From: Chromera velia
Lineage: Eukaryota > Sar > Chromeraceae
NCBI GenBank assembly: GCA_018398765.1
Contig: JAHBMJ010005660.1
Coordinates: forward strand, 25,679 to 62,900
DNA: 37,222 nucleotides
Direction of reading: 5' to 3'
Position 1 is the stretch's first letter; each line of letters begins with the position of its first letter. The notes under the pieces were generated by a model. That model was not told where the DNA came from and ran no database searches. It was given only the letters and a program-made list of their open reading frames with translations. Below, one piece after another: positions 10,993-23,800 of this stretch. A program made the position numbers and the translations under genes.

Positions 10993-11397
10993 GCACCCAG
11001 CTCACGCATCCACGAAGAACTGCTCGGGGTTCAAGCAGCGATCCTGCTTGGCGGACAAGCGCACCAGCACAGCAGTGCCTGTAGATCCATCCAGAGTGCG
11101 TGCCCGTGCTTTGTTCGTCTCTCATTGGTCTGCACAGAACCCGAACGAACTGGGAAGTGCTCTCCGTCTCTAGAGAAACACCCCGCGCCCCGTCTCGTCT
11201 CGTCTCGTCTCGTCTCCTTGCAGCTTCTTCTGTGAGACTGGCGTGCCCTTCCTTTTCGTCTCGTCTTGTGTGCCCTTTCTGTCTGAGAAAAGGCATCGTT
11301 CTGCTTCAATTGTTATTCTTCGTGTAAGTACAACGCGGAGGTGTTCTGAATATCTGTGAAGACGTCTGAAGGTGAAAAGAAAGAAATAAAAAAAAGA
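10993..11397. promoter_or_regulatory. upstream region of the ALDH gene
   Basis: It separates the ALDH start from the possible divergent exon. A (TCTCG)n pentamer run lies at about 11191-11217 with a degenerate second block near 11255. No TATA box is evident. The role is inferred from position only. Confidence 0.35.
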
Positions 11398-11908
11398 ATG
11401 GCCCACGGCGGAGGTCTCCAGTCTGCACTCGCAGACGTCGAGAGGGTCGCGTCCAATGCTGACAGGTCACTATTTGTGTGTGTATCTATGTGTGTATGTG
11501 TGTGTATGTGGGCGGGTGTGGGTGTTGGTGGTGATTGTGGTGGTAGTGTGTGCGCGTCCATACGTGTGAGTGTGTGTCTAAGCAAAAGGGGGTGCACCTG
11601 GGCGCTAGAGGGAAAGAGGGGTAAAGAAATCTGGATCGCAATTTTTTGTACGTCCGTCAGGGCTTACAAGCTCTGTCTGTCTGACCAGTGAGTGAGTGAG
11701 TGACAGTGCATGCATTCGTATGTGCAGGTGGAGGAAGCTGCCACCGTCCGAGAAAGTTCTGATTCTGGACGAAATATGTGACAGGTTCCGTGCGGGTGGG
11801 TATGTCTGTTTGCTTCGTGTGTGTTTTTGGTTGCGGTCGGGGGTCGTTAATTTCTTTGCCTCTTTTGCTCCTTCGACTTTTCCTCATCGTTCGTCCGTTT
11901 GACTTTGA

Positions 11909-11985
<77 letters not shown>

Positions 11986-12381
11986 TGTATGAGCTGCAAG
12001 AGTGAAACAAAAAACTTCATTGAAGCATTTTGGTTTGCCGCACTGGCCATTCACGGTTTCGAGAAAAAGAAGGGCGCTGAGGGCACGGCCCTCCTTTCCA
12101 GGGGGCAGAAGGGTACCCTCCCGTCCTTTCGTTAGTGTTCCTCTTCTTTTGTTATCCGTATCTGAAGAGAGTGGTTTGGTGCATGCAGACGTTGCACCTA
12201 CGTGCAACGTGAACATTGGTATTTCTGTACATATTTCATCCAACTGCTTTTTCTTTCTCCTGTTGTGGTGAATGTCTGCAGTGGAAAAAGATTTCGTGGC
12301 AAGTGCAATGGGTGAGTCTCTCTCTCTCTCTCTCCCTCTCCCTCTCGCTCTCCCTCTCCCTCTCTCTCTCTCCCTCTCTCT

Positions 12382-12418
<37 letters not shown>

Positions 12419-14980
12419 CGTTAGTCAGCCTGTTTCTCTGTCTTTCTGTCTGTCCGTCTATCTCACTGGCTGCCGTCCTCCATCCGCCTGCGCGTGCGTC
12501 TGTGCTGTGTCTGTGTATTCTATCCCATTTTTACCGCTCCCCCGCCCCTTTCCCCTTCTCTGCGTGCGCATGTCTGTGTGACTGCAGTTGGAAGAGGGAC
12601 TGAGTGGGGTGCGCCGGGGCACGACTACATGGCTGGCAGCACTTATGTGATGACTGCGGTGGTCCGTCAGTCAGTCAGAGTGTCCCTCTTCCTCGCTCTC
12701 ACGTGACCGGTTGATTCATGTCGACTGACTCGTCCCCGCTGTTCGTTGGCTGGCTGCTCTGATTGGTATGCATGGTTGTAGCCAGGAATTTTTTTTTCAC
12801 GTGTGAAAACACTGCGAGAAGGAATCGTCTGCCTGCCTCCCTCTCTCTCTCTCCGGTAATGTATTGCACGTGAAATGCGGGCATTGATTGATCACCCGCA
12901 ACGAAACAAGTGTATGTGTCTAAAATGCAGGCATTGATTGATCACCCGCAACGAAACAAGTGTATGTGTCTAAAATGCAGGCAGACAATACACGCACCCA
13001 ACAGACGTCGCCAGATGATTTCGTTCTGATGGTTCCTTCCAGAGTCGTTCAGAAAAGGCCTGCCAGCGAGGAAGTATTCATTCATGAAGCCTGGAAGCCC
13101 CTCCCCCGTCTTTTCTGACTGAATCAGCCGTTCTGCATCTGGTTGAGCGGACCCTATTCTATTCTCTCTCTCTCTATGTATAAGTTTGAGATCACTCGAT
13201 CCCTTCTTTTCTTCTTCGTCTTGCAGCCCTTCTGCAACTGGCTGAGCGAGCTTCGGAGGCTGTTCGCATACCTCGACAAACACAACGGAGAAATGCCGAA
13301 GCCACAGAAAATCATCAAAAGGGAGAATGGCGGGACGGCAGTGAAGGTAAGTTTGTAGGGAGCCGGCCTTCTTCTTTTTGTGTTGATTAGTTTTTTTGCG
13401 CCTTTGTTTGTTTATCTTGGTAGGTCTGCGCTTCTTTTTGTGTTGATTTTTTTCTTTGCGCCTTTGTTTATCTTGGTAGGTCTGCGCTTCTTTTTGTGTT
13501 GATTTGTTTCTTTGCGCCTTTGTTTATCTTGGTAGGTCTGCGAAGCCTCTCTCTCCCTCATCTCATCTGTCCGCCCCTCTGTTTATCAATACCGTCGCTT
13601 GGAACTCCTTCCTTTCCGTGAAGAATATTCAAAAGCTTATGATCTTTTTCATCATGCCGTTCTTTCGCCTGCGTCTTTTCTGTTCAACTGCCGATCCCCC
13701 CACGGGTGCAGGTGGGCCCTGCAGACAATTTCATCTGGTTGTTCTTCATGCTTTTATTTCTGTATGAAAAAGAATTCTGTATGAAAATAAATGCATGCAA
13801 GGGTGCAGGTGGGCCCTGCTGACAATTTCATCTGGTTGTTCTTCATGCTTTTATTTCTGTATGAAAAAGAATTCTGTATGAAAATAAATGCATGCAAGGG
13901 TGCAGGTGGGCCCTGCTGACAATTTCATCTGGTTGTTCTTCATGCTTTTATTTCTGTATGAAAAAGAATTCTGTATGAAAATAAATGCATGCAAGGGTGC
14001 AGGTGGGCCCTGCTGACAATTTCATCTGGTTGTTCTTCATGCTTTTATTTCTGTATGAAAAAGAATTCTGTATGAAAATAAATGCATGCAAGGGTGCAGG
14101 TGGGCCCTGCTGACAATTTCATCTGGTTGTTCTTCGGCTTTCCTTCCTGCGAGCTCCACCTGCCCCCTGGACAAAAAGTGGAGAAGCAGATGAGCCCATG
14201 CGAGGGAGACGGGGGAGTCGTGGCGGTGTTGGGAGCTGGAAATTGTGAGCGAATTTGTGTGGTCGTGTGTGTGTGTGTGTGTGTGTGTGTGCATGCGTGT
14301 GGGTCATTTTTTTCTTATGTTTTGTTTTTGCGTTGCGCTATACCCCATGACTGTGTGAGAGAAACAGGAAATCTTTGCACGACAGCAGAATAGTGGAATG
14401 AAGAATTGAAGAACAAGAAAATGGATCGAGGTGTGGTGTTCCTTTGTCGATTTCTTCCCATTTTCTGTCCAGGGCTTTTTTCTTCTTCTCTCCTGTTTCA
14501 AATTTCTTTTTTCTGTCAAAGACTGCCGGAGAGGAAGAAAAAGACGGAGAACAAGAAGGAGAAGAAGGAGAAAAAGAAGAAGAATGAATCTTCACATAGA
14601 GGCTTTTACCCTCTCTTCACTCTTTTCTTTCGTGATTTCCTCTTCTTTGCCTGCTTCATTGAGACCCGATCCGTGTTCATTCATTCATTCATTCATTCAC
14701 TCACTCACTCATTCATTCATTCATTCATTCATTCATTCAGTGCACATGCACCGAACGCATCGACACCTTCCCTCCTCCCTCCCCCCCCCTTCTAGACCAG
14801 GGGAGGAGAAGGGTTCACACAATTAAGAACAAAACACACACACCAGGACGGGATGGAGGGAGCGAGGCAATTTTGCATCCTGCCTTCATGCATGATTGAT
14901 GGCACTAGAGAGAGAGAACAGATCGGAGCGACAAGAGATCCTTCATTTCTCGGTTCCCTTCCTCATTGCAATGTAACATC

Positions 14981-15018
<38 letters not shown>

Positions 15019-15340
15019 GTGCGTTCCTGCAGACGAAACGCCAGTGGACGTTATGACCGCTCTGTTTGTGAAGAACAAGGTGGCGATCTACAAGCCGAAC
15101 CCGGTGACTCAAAGCTCCAACGCCATTCTGGGTCTCATCCTCAAACCCCTCACCGACCGCAACTTCCTCGCTATTACCGGGGTCAGTCAGTTAGTCACAC
15201 AGCGGGCCCGGGTGCATTTCGTTTCTCCTTCAGTTTCTCTCTTTGGCTTTTGGCGCCCTTTTTCTAGCTCTCTTTTCTTTGGCGGTATCTCTCAATTTCG
15301 TTTGAGCTCTCTTCTAGCTTCTCTGTCTTTCATATGCGTG

Positions 15341-15380
<40 letters not shown>

Positions 15381-15389
15381 TGTGTGTGT

Positions 15390-15461
<72 letters not shown>

Positions 15462-16187
15462 CTATGTGATGGCTACAGGCTTCCACTGAAGTCGCCTCTG
15501 CTCTCGTTCGTCATCCGAAAGTGACGGACGTTTATATTACTGGTTGGTGGGTCTTCCTGCCTACACTCATGTCCTTTCCTCAGCTGGTTTTTGCCGGTTT
15601 CCCTCCTTATTTTTGTGTGTGGATTCTTCTTCCTTTGCTTTGGTGTGTTTTCCTTCTGCTGCCTTCGTTCCTTTTTTAGCCTTCCTCTCTTCTCTTCTCT
15701 TCTCTGTCCGCATAATTTTTCTTCAGAACAAGTGAGCGTCAATCAAACGGCTTCTCTTGATACAAACGCAACTCAATCGACAGCCTTCCTGTATGAACCT
15801 GGGAGGGTGTCGGCCGAGGAGAAAACATCTCGGCCTCTTGTGTGCATACGCATGTATCCCTGCATGTCGTCCGCCAGGCAGCGCGAGTCGTCCAAAACAA
15901 CTGTACGTCCTCCCTCTTCTGACTACTCACTGCGCGTGCATGCCTGCAGGCTCTGCAATGACGTACAACCGGATCGTGTGGGGAGCCCCCGAGGCCCCCT
16001 CTGACTGGATGGAGAAGAAACCGCTGGTGGAGAAACCTGTGGTGGCCGAGCTGGGAGGCAACGCTCCGGTGATCGTGACGCCCTCCCTGTGGGGGCCCAT
16101 CGAGACGACCCTCCAAGCACAGGTCGACAGGCTCTCTTTCTCCTTCCTTCGTTCCTGCGTTCGTCTTGTCCTCTCTCTCTGTCTTCA

Positions 16188-16250
<63 letters not shown>

Positions 16251-19200
16251 AAGAGAGAGAGAGGGGGTTGATTCTTCTTTTCATTTGATTGTAGTGGAGT
16301 GGAGTGGAGTGGGTCTCCTGTTTGCTTGCTGGAATGCTTTCAGCATCTTGCAGTGTTCTCTACTCTGAATGGTGGACACGTCTGTGCGAGACCTCAAACA
16401 ATCGTGACGTGCAAAAACTGGGCTCAAAGGTGCGTCAGCTTTCTTTCCACCCGTGTCTTTTTTTGTGCTGCCACTGCCGTACGAGAAGAAAAGGTGCCCG
16501 TGTGGCACCGTTCTGTATGCCGCTCTTTCTTCAACTTTTCTTTTTTTGATCGACGTCTCGTTTGGCATTTTGGCACTCAGGTGCTCCCTCACCCACCTTA
16601 TCGTTGATTCAAGTGCAACTCGAACTCTGTAGATTGGCAGGAAGGTTAGAAGAAAGGAATGGAGAGTGTGGCTGTTTTTCCTGTCTCCTCTCGCCTCGCT
16701 CCATTACTTTGAATGTCTCTTCACTTTCTCTTCTGAAAATTCTTTCTTTGACTTTGTTCTACCACAACTAATCGTCCCTCCCTTCCTTGCTTGCCCAAAT
16801 TACTGACGGAACGAATGACTCGATGAATGCATGAATGAATGAATGAATGAATGAATGCAGGGAGAGGTTCCTGCAGACTTTGAAAAAGACACTCTCGGGA
16901 GGTGCCGCCATCACGACCTACTACCCAGGGACCCCAGAGAAGATCCAGTCAGTCAGTCAGTCAGTCAGTCAGTGAGGAAGTGAGGAAGTGAGTTAGCGAA
17001 AAAGGGACTGGACGGTCTGATCTTGGCGTATAAGGTGTTGGTTGTGCTGGTGAGCTGACGTGTCATTGCGCTTCTGTGGGGACTGCCTCAGAAGATACGA
17101 CGAAGGGGGCGAGAGAGGGGTGTTACTCGCTCGGTACTATGTTCTACTGTTTTACTCTCGACAGCTTTGTCTGTCTCGTCTATGAGAGACGTCAGTCAAG
17201 CCAGTGACTTCGTTCGTACCCGTTTTCGGCACCGGGGAAATAGAATCCGATGACGCCACAGAGAGTTGTTTAGGTAGTGTGGAGTTGACAGACATTCGCG
17301 CGAAGGAGATAGGGATGACGCTAAGAGGAGTTTTGGAAGAACAAAAAGCGCCTGGACAAAGAAGAATTAAGAGGAAAAAGAACGAAATAGAGAAGAAGTG
17401 GAAAGAGAATTCCTTCTGTCAGTTTATTTCTTTTTGAGGAGGGGCGGGTTATCCGGCCATCACATTCTCTCTCTTTCTGTCTTTGTGAAATCGTTTCATC
17501 CCTTCGTTCACCTTTGTTGTTTATTTCCCTTTTGATTCTTCCTTCGATGGAATGAATCTTTCCTGCCTGCATGCCTGCCTGCAGGGCCTTTGCTTCGATT
17601 CTAAAGAAGGAGGGCAAGAAGGAAGAAGAGATCTTTTTGAAGGAACCGAACAGCACGGCGGTGTTTCCCTCCAGGACCCCCTCCATCTTCTGTACAGACG
17701 TGGGCACAGAGAGTGAAACCCTGAATATGGAGGCATTCTGTCCTGTCCTTACAGAGGTCGGTGGGTCGGTCTGCATCTCTCTCTCTCTCTGCCTGTCTCT
17801 TCTGACATCATGNCTCTGCCTGTCTCTTCTGACATCATGTTGTCTCGCTCTGCCTGTCTCTTCTGACATCATGTTGTCTCGCTCTGCCTGTCTCTTCTGA
17901 CATCATGTTGTCTCGCTCTGCCTGTCTCTTCTGACATCATGTTGTCTCGCTCTGCCTGTCTCTTCTGACATCATGTTGTCTCGCTCTGCCTGTCTCTTCT
18001 GACATCATGTTGTCTCGCTCTGCCTGTCTCTTCTGACATCATGTTGTCTCGCTCTGCCTGTCTCTTCTGACATCATGTTGTCTCGCTCTGCCTGTCTCTT
18101 CTGACATCATGTTGTCTCGCTCTGCCTGTCTCTTCTGACATCATGTTGTCTCGCTCTGCCTGTCTCTTCTGACATCATGTTGTCTCGCTCTGCCTGTCTC
18201 TTCTGACATCATGTTGTCTCGCTCTGCCTGTCTCTTCTGACATCATGTTGTCTCTTCTGACATCATGATGTCTCTCTCTGCCTGTCTCTTCTGACATCAT
18301 GTTGTTTCTCTCTGCCTGTCTCTTCTGACATCATGTTGTCTCGCTCTGCCTGTCTCTTCTAACATCATGTTGTCTCGCTCTGCCTGTCTCTTCTGACATC
18401 ATGATGTCTCTCCCTGCCTGTCTCTTCTGACATCATGTTGTCTCGCTCTGCCTGTCTCTTCTGACATCATGATGTCTCGCTCTGCCTGTCTCTTCTGACA
18501 TCATGATGTCTCGCTCTGCCTGTCTCTTCTGACATCATGTTGTCTCTCATTTTCCCGTTTTTTTGTTTTTTGTCAGCACATATGCCCGGCGCTTTTTCTG
18601 GACCTAAAAGGGGGGGAAAAGGGGGAAGGGAATCGTGTGACCGAGTCAAAAGAAATGAAGACGAATGCCCTCAGGCTGCCTTCATCTCTCATGCTCCGTA
18701 TGTCCGTCAAGTCCAGAGAAAGTCCTTCTCAGGAGAGAGAACACATAGAGAAAGAATCAAAAGTCTTCAATCGAAATTGATTCTGTCAACTCCCCCGTAT
18801 CCCTCCCTCTGTTCCTCTTTGCAGGTCTGTTTGGATACCGAACCCACAGCTGAAGCCTTTCTGCCCGTGGCAACGAAATTCGTCAACGAGAAACTGACAG
18901 GCATGTTTTTTCCTTCCTGTATCTCCTTTTGGTTGTCTGTCGTTTTCTCTTTCCTTCTTTTCTCTTCTGTTCTTCTGAATTATTTGGTAAAGTTATGATT
19001 CCCTCGCTCTTTGCGTTTTTGTTGGTTGTCTTCCGCAAGTCATCGCATTCTTCGCTTGGACATTCCTCTTGCTTCTGTGCCTCTCCCTAAGCGACTAGAA
19101 GCACTGAGGTAGGGGAAGGCTGAAGACCGGGCACCTTTTTTCTGGAAAGCGAAAGGCGTGCGCGGCATCTCGTCATGTGCGAACCTCCTTTTCCCTGCAC

Positions 19201-19743
19201 TGGATTCCTTCCTTCCTTCTTTCTTTCAGGCAACCTGGCAGCCACGATCGTGTGGAAGGACAACTCGAAGGAGAAGCCGATCGTGGAGACGGCAGTCGAT
19301 ACCCTGAAGCACGGGGCCGTGGGGGTGAACGTGAACGCAGGGAACGTGATGGTCTACCCTGAACTGTTCTGGGGGGCGGGCAGAGGTGCGTGTGTGCGTN
19401 NNNNNNNNNNNNNNNNNNNNNNNNNNNNNNNNNNNNNNNNNNNNNNNNNNNNNNNNNNNNNNNNNNNNNNNNNNNNNNNNNNNNNNNNNNNNNNNNNNNN
19501 NNNNNNNNNNNNNNNNNNNNNNNNNNNNNNNNNNNNNNNNNNNNNNNNNNNNNNNNNNNNNNNNNNNNNNNNNNNNNNNNNNNNNNNNNNNNNNNNNNNN
19601 NNNNNNNNNNNNNNNNNNNNNNNNNNNNNNNNNNNNNNNNNNNNNNNNNNNNNNNNNNNNNNNNNNNNNNNNNNNNNNNNNNNNNNNNNNNNNNNNNNNN
19701 NNNNNNNNNNNNNNNNNNNNNNGGTGGATGGGCAGGTATGCGC

Positions 19744-19779
<36 letters not shown>

Positions 19780-21137
19780 GTGCGCGTGTGCGTGCAGACG
19801 TGCAGAAGCCATACAGCCATCCAAATGGCCATCTTTATTGTAAGTTTCTGACTGAATGAGCTGACTGACTGAATGCGGTGCCTGTGCATGCATGCAGGGT
19901 CAACGAAGGGGGATGTCAAGTCGGGAATCGGAAAGGTATGTCTGTGTGCCTGGGTTTGCGTTTGGTAGTTCCTCCCAATCGATTGAAGCAGAAAAAGAAA
20001 AAGAAGAAGAAGAAGACACAGAAACAGAAACGGAAACAGAAGAAGGAAAAGGATAAGGAGGAGAAGCAGGAGCAAAAATCGAGACAATTTGTCTCCTTGT
20101 TGGCATCCCCCTCGTCTCCCTTCGCTGACTGGGTTTACTTTCCTTCCCACATAATTCCTGCTTCCTTGAGGATTACTTTTAATTAGTAGAAGACACAAAA
20201 CCATGAACACAGGCAGACATACAGAGAGATCAAGGGAAAAGGCGAAGGAAGGAAAGAACGAACGAACGAACGAGAGAAAGAAGGAAAGAAAGAAACAAAC
20301 AAAAAAGAGAAGGGGGAAGAAAGAAGAGAAAAGAAGAACGGAAGAAACGAAGGAAAAAACTACCGAGCGAGCCAAGAGCAAGACAGAAAGACACAAGAGA
20401 ATCTTTTCTCTTTCTGGTGTGCCCATCCATCTCCCGCTCTTATTTCTCTTAATTCTTGTCCATATTTATTCATCTATATCTGTATTTATCTCTCTCTCTC
20501 TGAATTCTTTCTTGTCCACGCACGCAGTTCGGAAACATTTTCGGCATCGTCAATGCACAGAAGGCGGTGGTGAGGGCGCCCTTCTACAACCCTGCAGTGC
20601 TGGTCGGTGCATGGGAGGGAGGGAGGGAGGGTGGGAGGGAGGGTGCCTCTTGATTTGGTTTTTTTTTGTTTCTCTTTCTGCCTCACCTTGTTTGCACCCT
20701 CAGTCACTCGGAAGTGTTCACTCAGAGAGAGAACCTTCGGAACCCTCTCGAGAGTTTGGCTGGCTGCATGGGCTCCCTCCTCTGATGCCTCTCTTGATGG
20801 ATGTGCGCAGCACATAGATAGATCATAGAAAGAACAAAGAAAGAAGTGGAATGTTTGACCTGTCTATCACACTTCATAAGTTGAGAAAGACACCTGTTCA
20901 GCACACGAATGTACAGGCAGGTCAACCTCCGAGGCACGTACGTCGGGCTGCGCTTCTTTCTTCTTCCTTCTTTGCGTGCAGGCCCAGAGAGCCGCCGTCC
21001 CGTCGACGGCCACGAAGGTTCTCCGAATCTTCCGACGCCTGGCCCTGGCTCTCCTCGCACGGGCACGAAACTTCGGGGTCACCCGGTGGCTCTTCTGGGC
21101 AGCGGCCCTCAGCTGTGCCCTGGTGCTGGGATTGTGA
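11398..21137 (+). CDS. aldehyde dehydrogenase superfamily protein with C-terminal membrane anchor, 18 exons
   Basis: Exons: 11398-11465, 11728-11795, 12282-12311, 12588-12661, 13227-13346, 14100-14244, 15033-15181, 15479-15542, 15950-16122, 16344-16429, 16861-16947, 17585-17756, 18825-18900, 19230-19385, 19798-19839, 19898-19935, 20528-20602, 20982-21137. They sum to 1779 bases in one frame: 592 aa plus TGA. ATG 11398 is the first after an in-frame TGA at 11347. ALDH features seen: VAVLGAGN (about 161-168); VTDVYITGS before a variable loop; VAELGGNAPVIV with the general-base Glu (about 273); NGGHVC with the catalytic Cys (about 311); EAFCPVL (404-410). The final 16 residues (WLFWAAALSCALVLGL) form a tail membrane segment, as in fatty-aldehyde dehydrogenases, so a membrane-bound NAD(P)-linked aldehyde oxidation role is inferred; substrate unknown. 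Exon 19798-19839 is the least certain, because an assembly gap lies just upstream. Intron 18901-19229 starts with GC rather than GT. Confidence 0.92.
11905..11990. repeat. (TG)n with TATG variants
   Basis: Long TG dinucleotide array in the intron 11796-12281 of the ALDH gene. It yields false VCVCV / HTHTH frames on the two strands. Confidence 0.95.
12316..12418. repeat. compound (TC)n(TG)n microsatellite
   Basis: It starts 4 bases after the donor of the 30-base exon 12282-12311. (TC)n with CCTC interruptions is followed by (TG)n on the sense strand. Confidence 0.95.
12873..12981. repeat. 50-bp tandem duplication, about 2.2 copies
   Basis: The unit starts AAATGC(G/A)GGCATTGATTG and ends TATGTGTCTA. 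Copies begin at 12873 and 12923, with a partial third at 12973. It lies in the ALDH intron 12662-13226. Confidence 0.9.
13370..13543. repeat. 57-60 bp tandem repeat, three copies
   Basis: The T-rich unit (CTTCTTTTTGTGTTGAT ... CTTGGTAGGTCTGCG) has small length differences between copies. It lies in the ALDH intron that follows exon 13227-13346. Confidence 0.9.
13701..14099 (+). repeat. four 97-bp units, each with a copied 3' splice site, exon start and fold-back element
   Basis: GGTGCAG|GTGGGCCCTGC plus 25 further exon bases occurs with copied exon starts at 13712, 13809, 13906 and 14003, and in the true exon at 14100: exact 97-bp spacing. Each of the first four is followed by an element of about 52 bases with core CTGTATGAAAAAGAATTC and end AATGCATGCAAG. 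The first copy has GCAGAC where the others have GCTGAC. Only the fifth copy continues into the exon with the conserved LGAGN motif. The stack adds 388 bases, not a multiple of three, so the extra copies must be spliced out. Confidence 0.93.
14680..14740. repeat. (ATTC)n / (ACTC)n microsatellite
   Basis: ATTC array broken by three ACTC units, in the ALDH intron 14245-15032. Confidence 0.95.
15338..15462. repeat. (GTGC)n then (TG)n
   Basis: GCGT/GTGC tetramers followed by TG dinucleotides with TATG variants, in the ALDH intron 15182-15478, ending 17 bases before the 3' splice site. Confidence 0.95.
16188..16265. repeat. (TC)n(TG)n followed by (GA)n
   Basis: Compound tract in the ALDH intron 16123-16343. 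The (TC)n(TG)n order is the same as elsewhere on the sense strand. Confidence 0.95.
17785..18545. repeat. 34-bp minisatellite, about 22 copies
   Basis: The unit TGCCTGTCTCTTCTGACATC followed by ATGTTGTCTCGCTC repeats head to tail with rare changes (ATGATG, TCTCCC, one AACATC and one shortened unit). It lies in the ALDH intron 17757-18824. Adjacent units are almost identical, so recent expansion is likely. Base 17813 is N, and copy number may be wrong in the assembly. Confidence 0.95.
19400..19722. other. assembly gap (323 N)
   Basis: Run of N in the ALDH intron 19386-19797, bordered by TG-rich sequence (TGTGTGCGT on the left, GTGTGTG soon after on the right). Probably an unresolved microsatellite; an additional exon could be hidden here. 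Confidence 0.99.
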
Positions 21138-23113
<1,976 letters not shown>

Positions 23114-23140
23114 ATAAGTGTTTCTTCACTTCTGCCCCAC

Positions 23141-23141
23141 A

Positions 23142-23184
<43 letters not shown>

Positions 23185-23207
23185 AGTGTGCACATGCACA
23201 CGCACGC

Positions 23208-23251
<44 letters not shown>

Positions 23252-23263
23252 ATACACACACAC

Positions 23264-23355
<92 letters not shown>

Positions 23356-23520
23356 CGCACACACACGCACACACGCACACACACAGACGCGCGCGCGCAC
23401 ACACACGCACACACACGAACACACACACGAACACACACACACGAACACACACACACGAACACACACACACGAACACACACACACGAACACACACACGAGC
23501 ACACGCACACGCACACATAC
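23141..23520. repeat. long (CA)n array with CACG and CACGAACA variants
   Basis: About 380 bases of CA dinucleotides with GCAC and ACGAACAC higher-order units. On the minus strand this is (TG)n, downstream of the minus-strand gene that ends at 23801. It generates long but meaningless Cys-Val and His-Thr frames. Confidence 0.97.
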
Positions 23521-23800
23521 AGCGGCACACATCAGACAGAGACTCCAAAACAAATGAAACGAGAAAGAGTAAGGCGAAGCACCTTGATTGCAGCACATGA
23601 ATGGAAGGTCACATGGTCCGATGGAGGCCACGTCGATAACAATTAAGACAGGGGTCCGCATTGACCATGCATGCACAGATCAATTCATCACACTGCAAGA
23701 TGGTCGATCGTCTCGATCAACTGACGTTCCGCTTACCGGCTTCTGTCTGTGCGTGCCCGATCCTGCATGCATGCACGGCTTAATTCTCAGTTTAGGTCGG

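Noticed and set aside
11884-12243. HTHTHT frames
   Set aside because: Translation of the intronic (TG)n tract.
17204-17437. 77-codon plus-strand frame of fairly complex composition
   Set aside because: It lies in the ALDH intron 16948-17584, and including it would break the frame to the next exon.
17785-18545. CRISPR-like regular repeat
   Set aside because: Units are head to tail with no unique spacers, and the context is a eukaryotic intron.
19173-20426. 417-codon minus-strand frame
   Set aside because: It crosses the N gap and pyrimidine-rich introns, and is opposite conserved ALDH exons.
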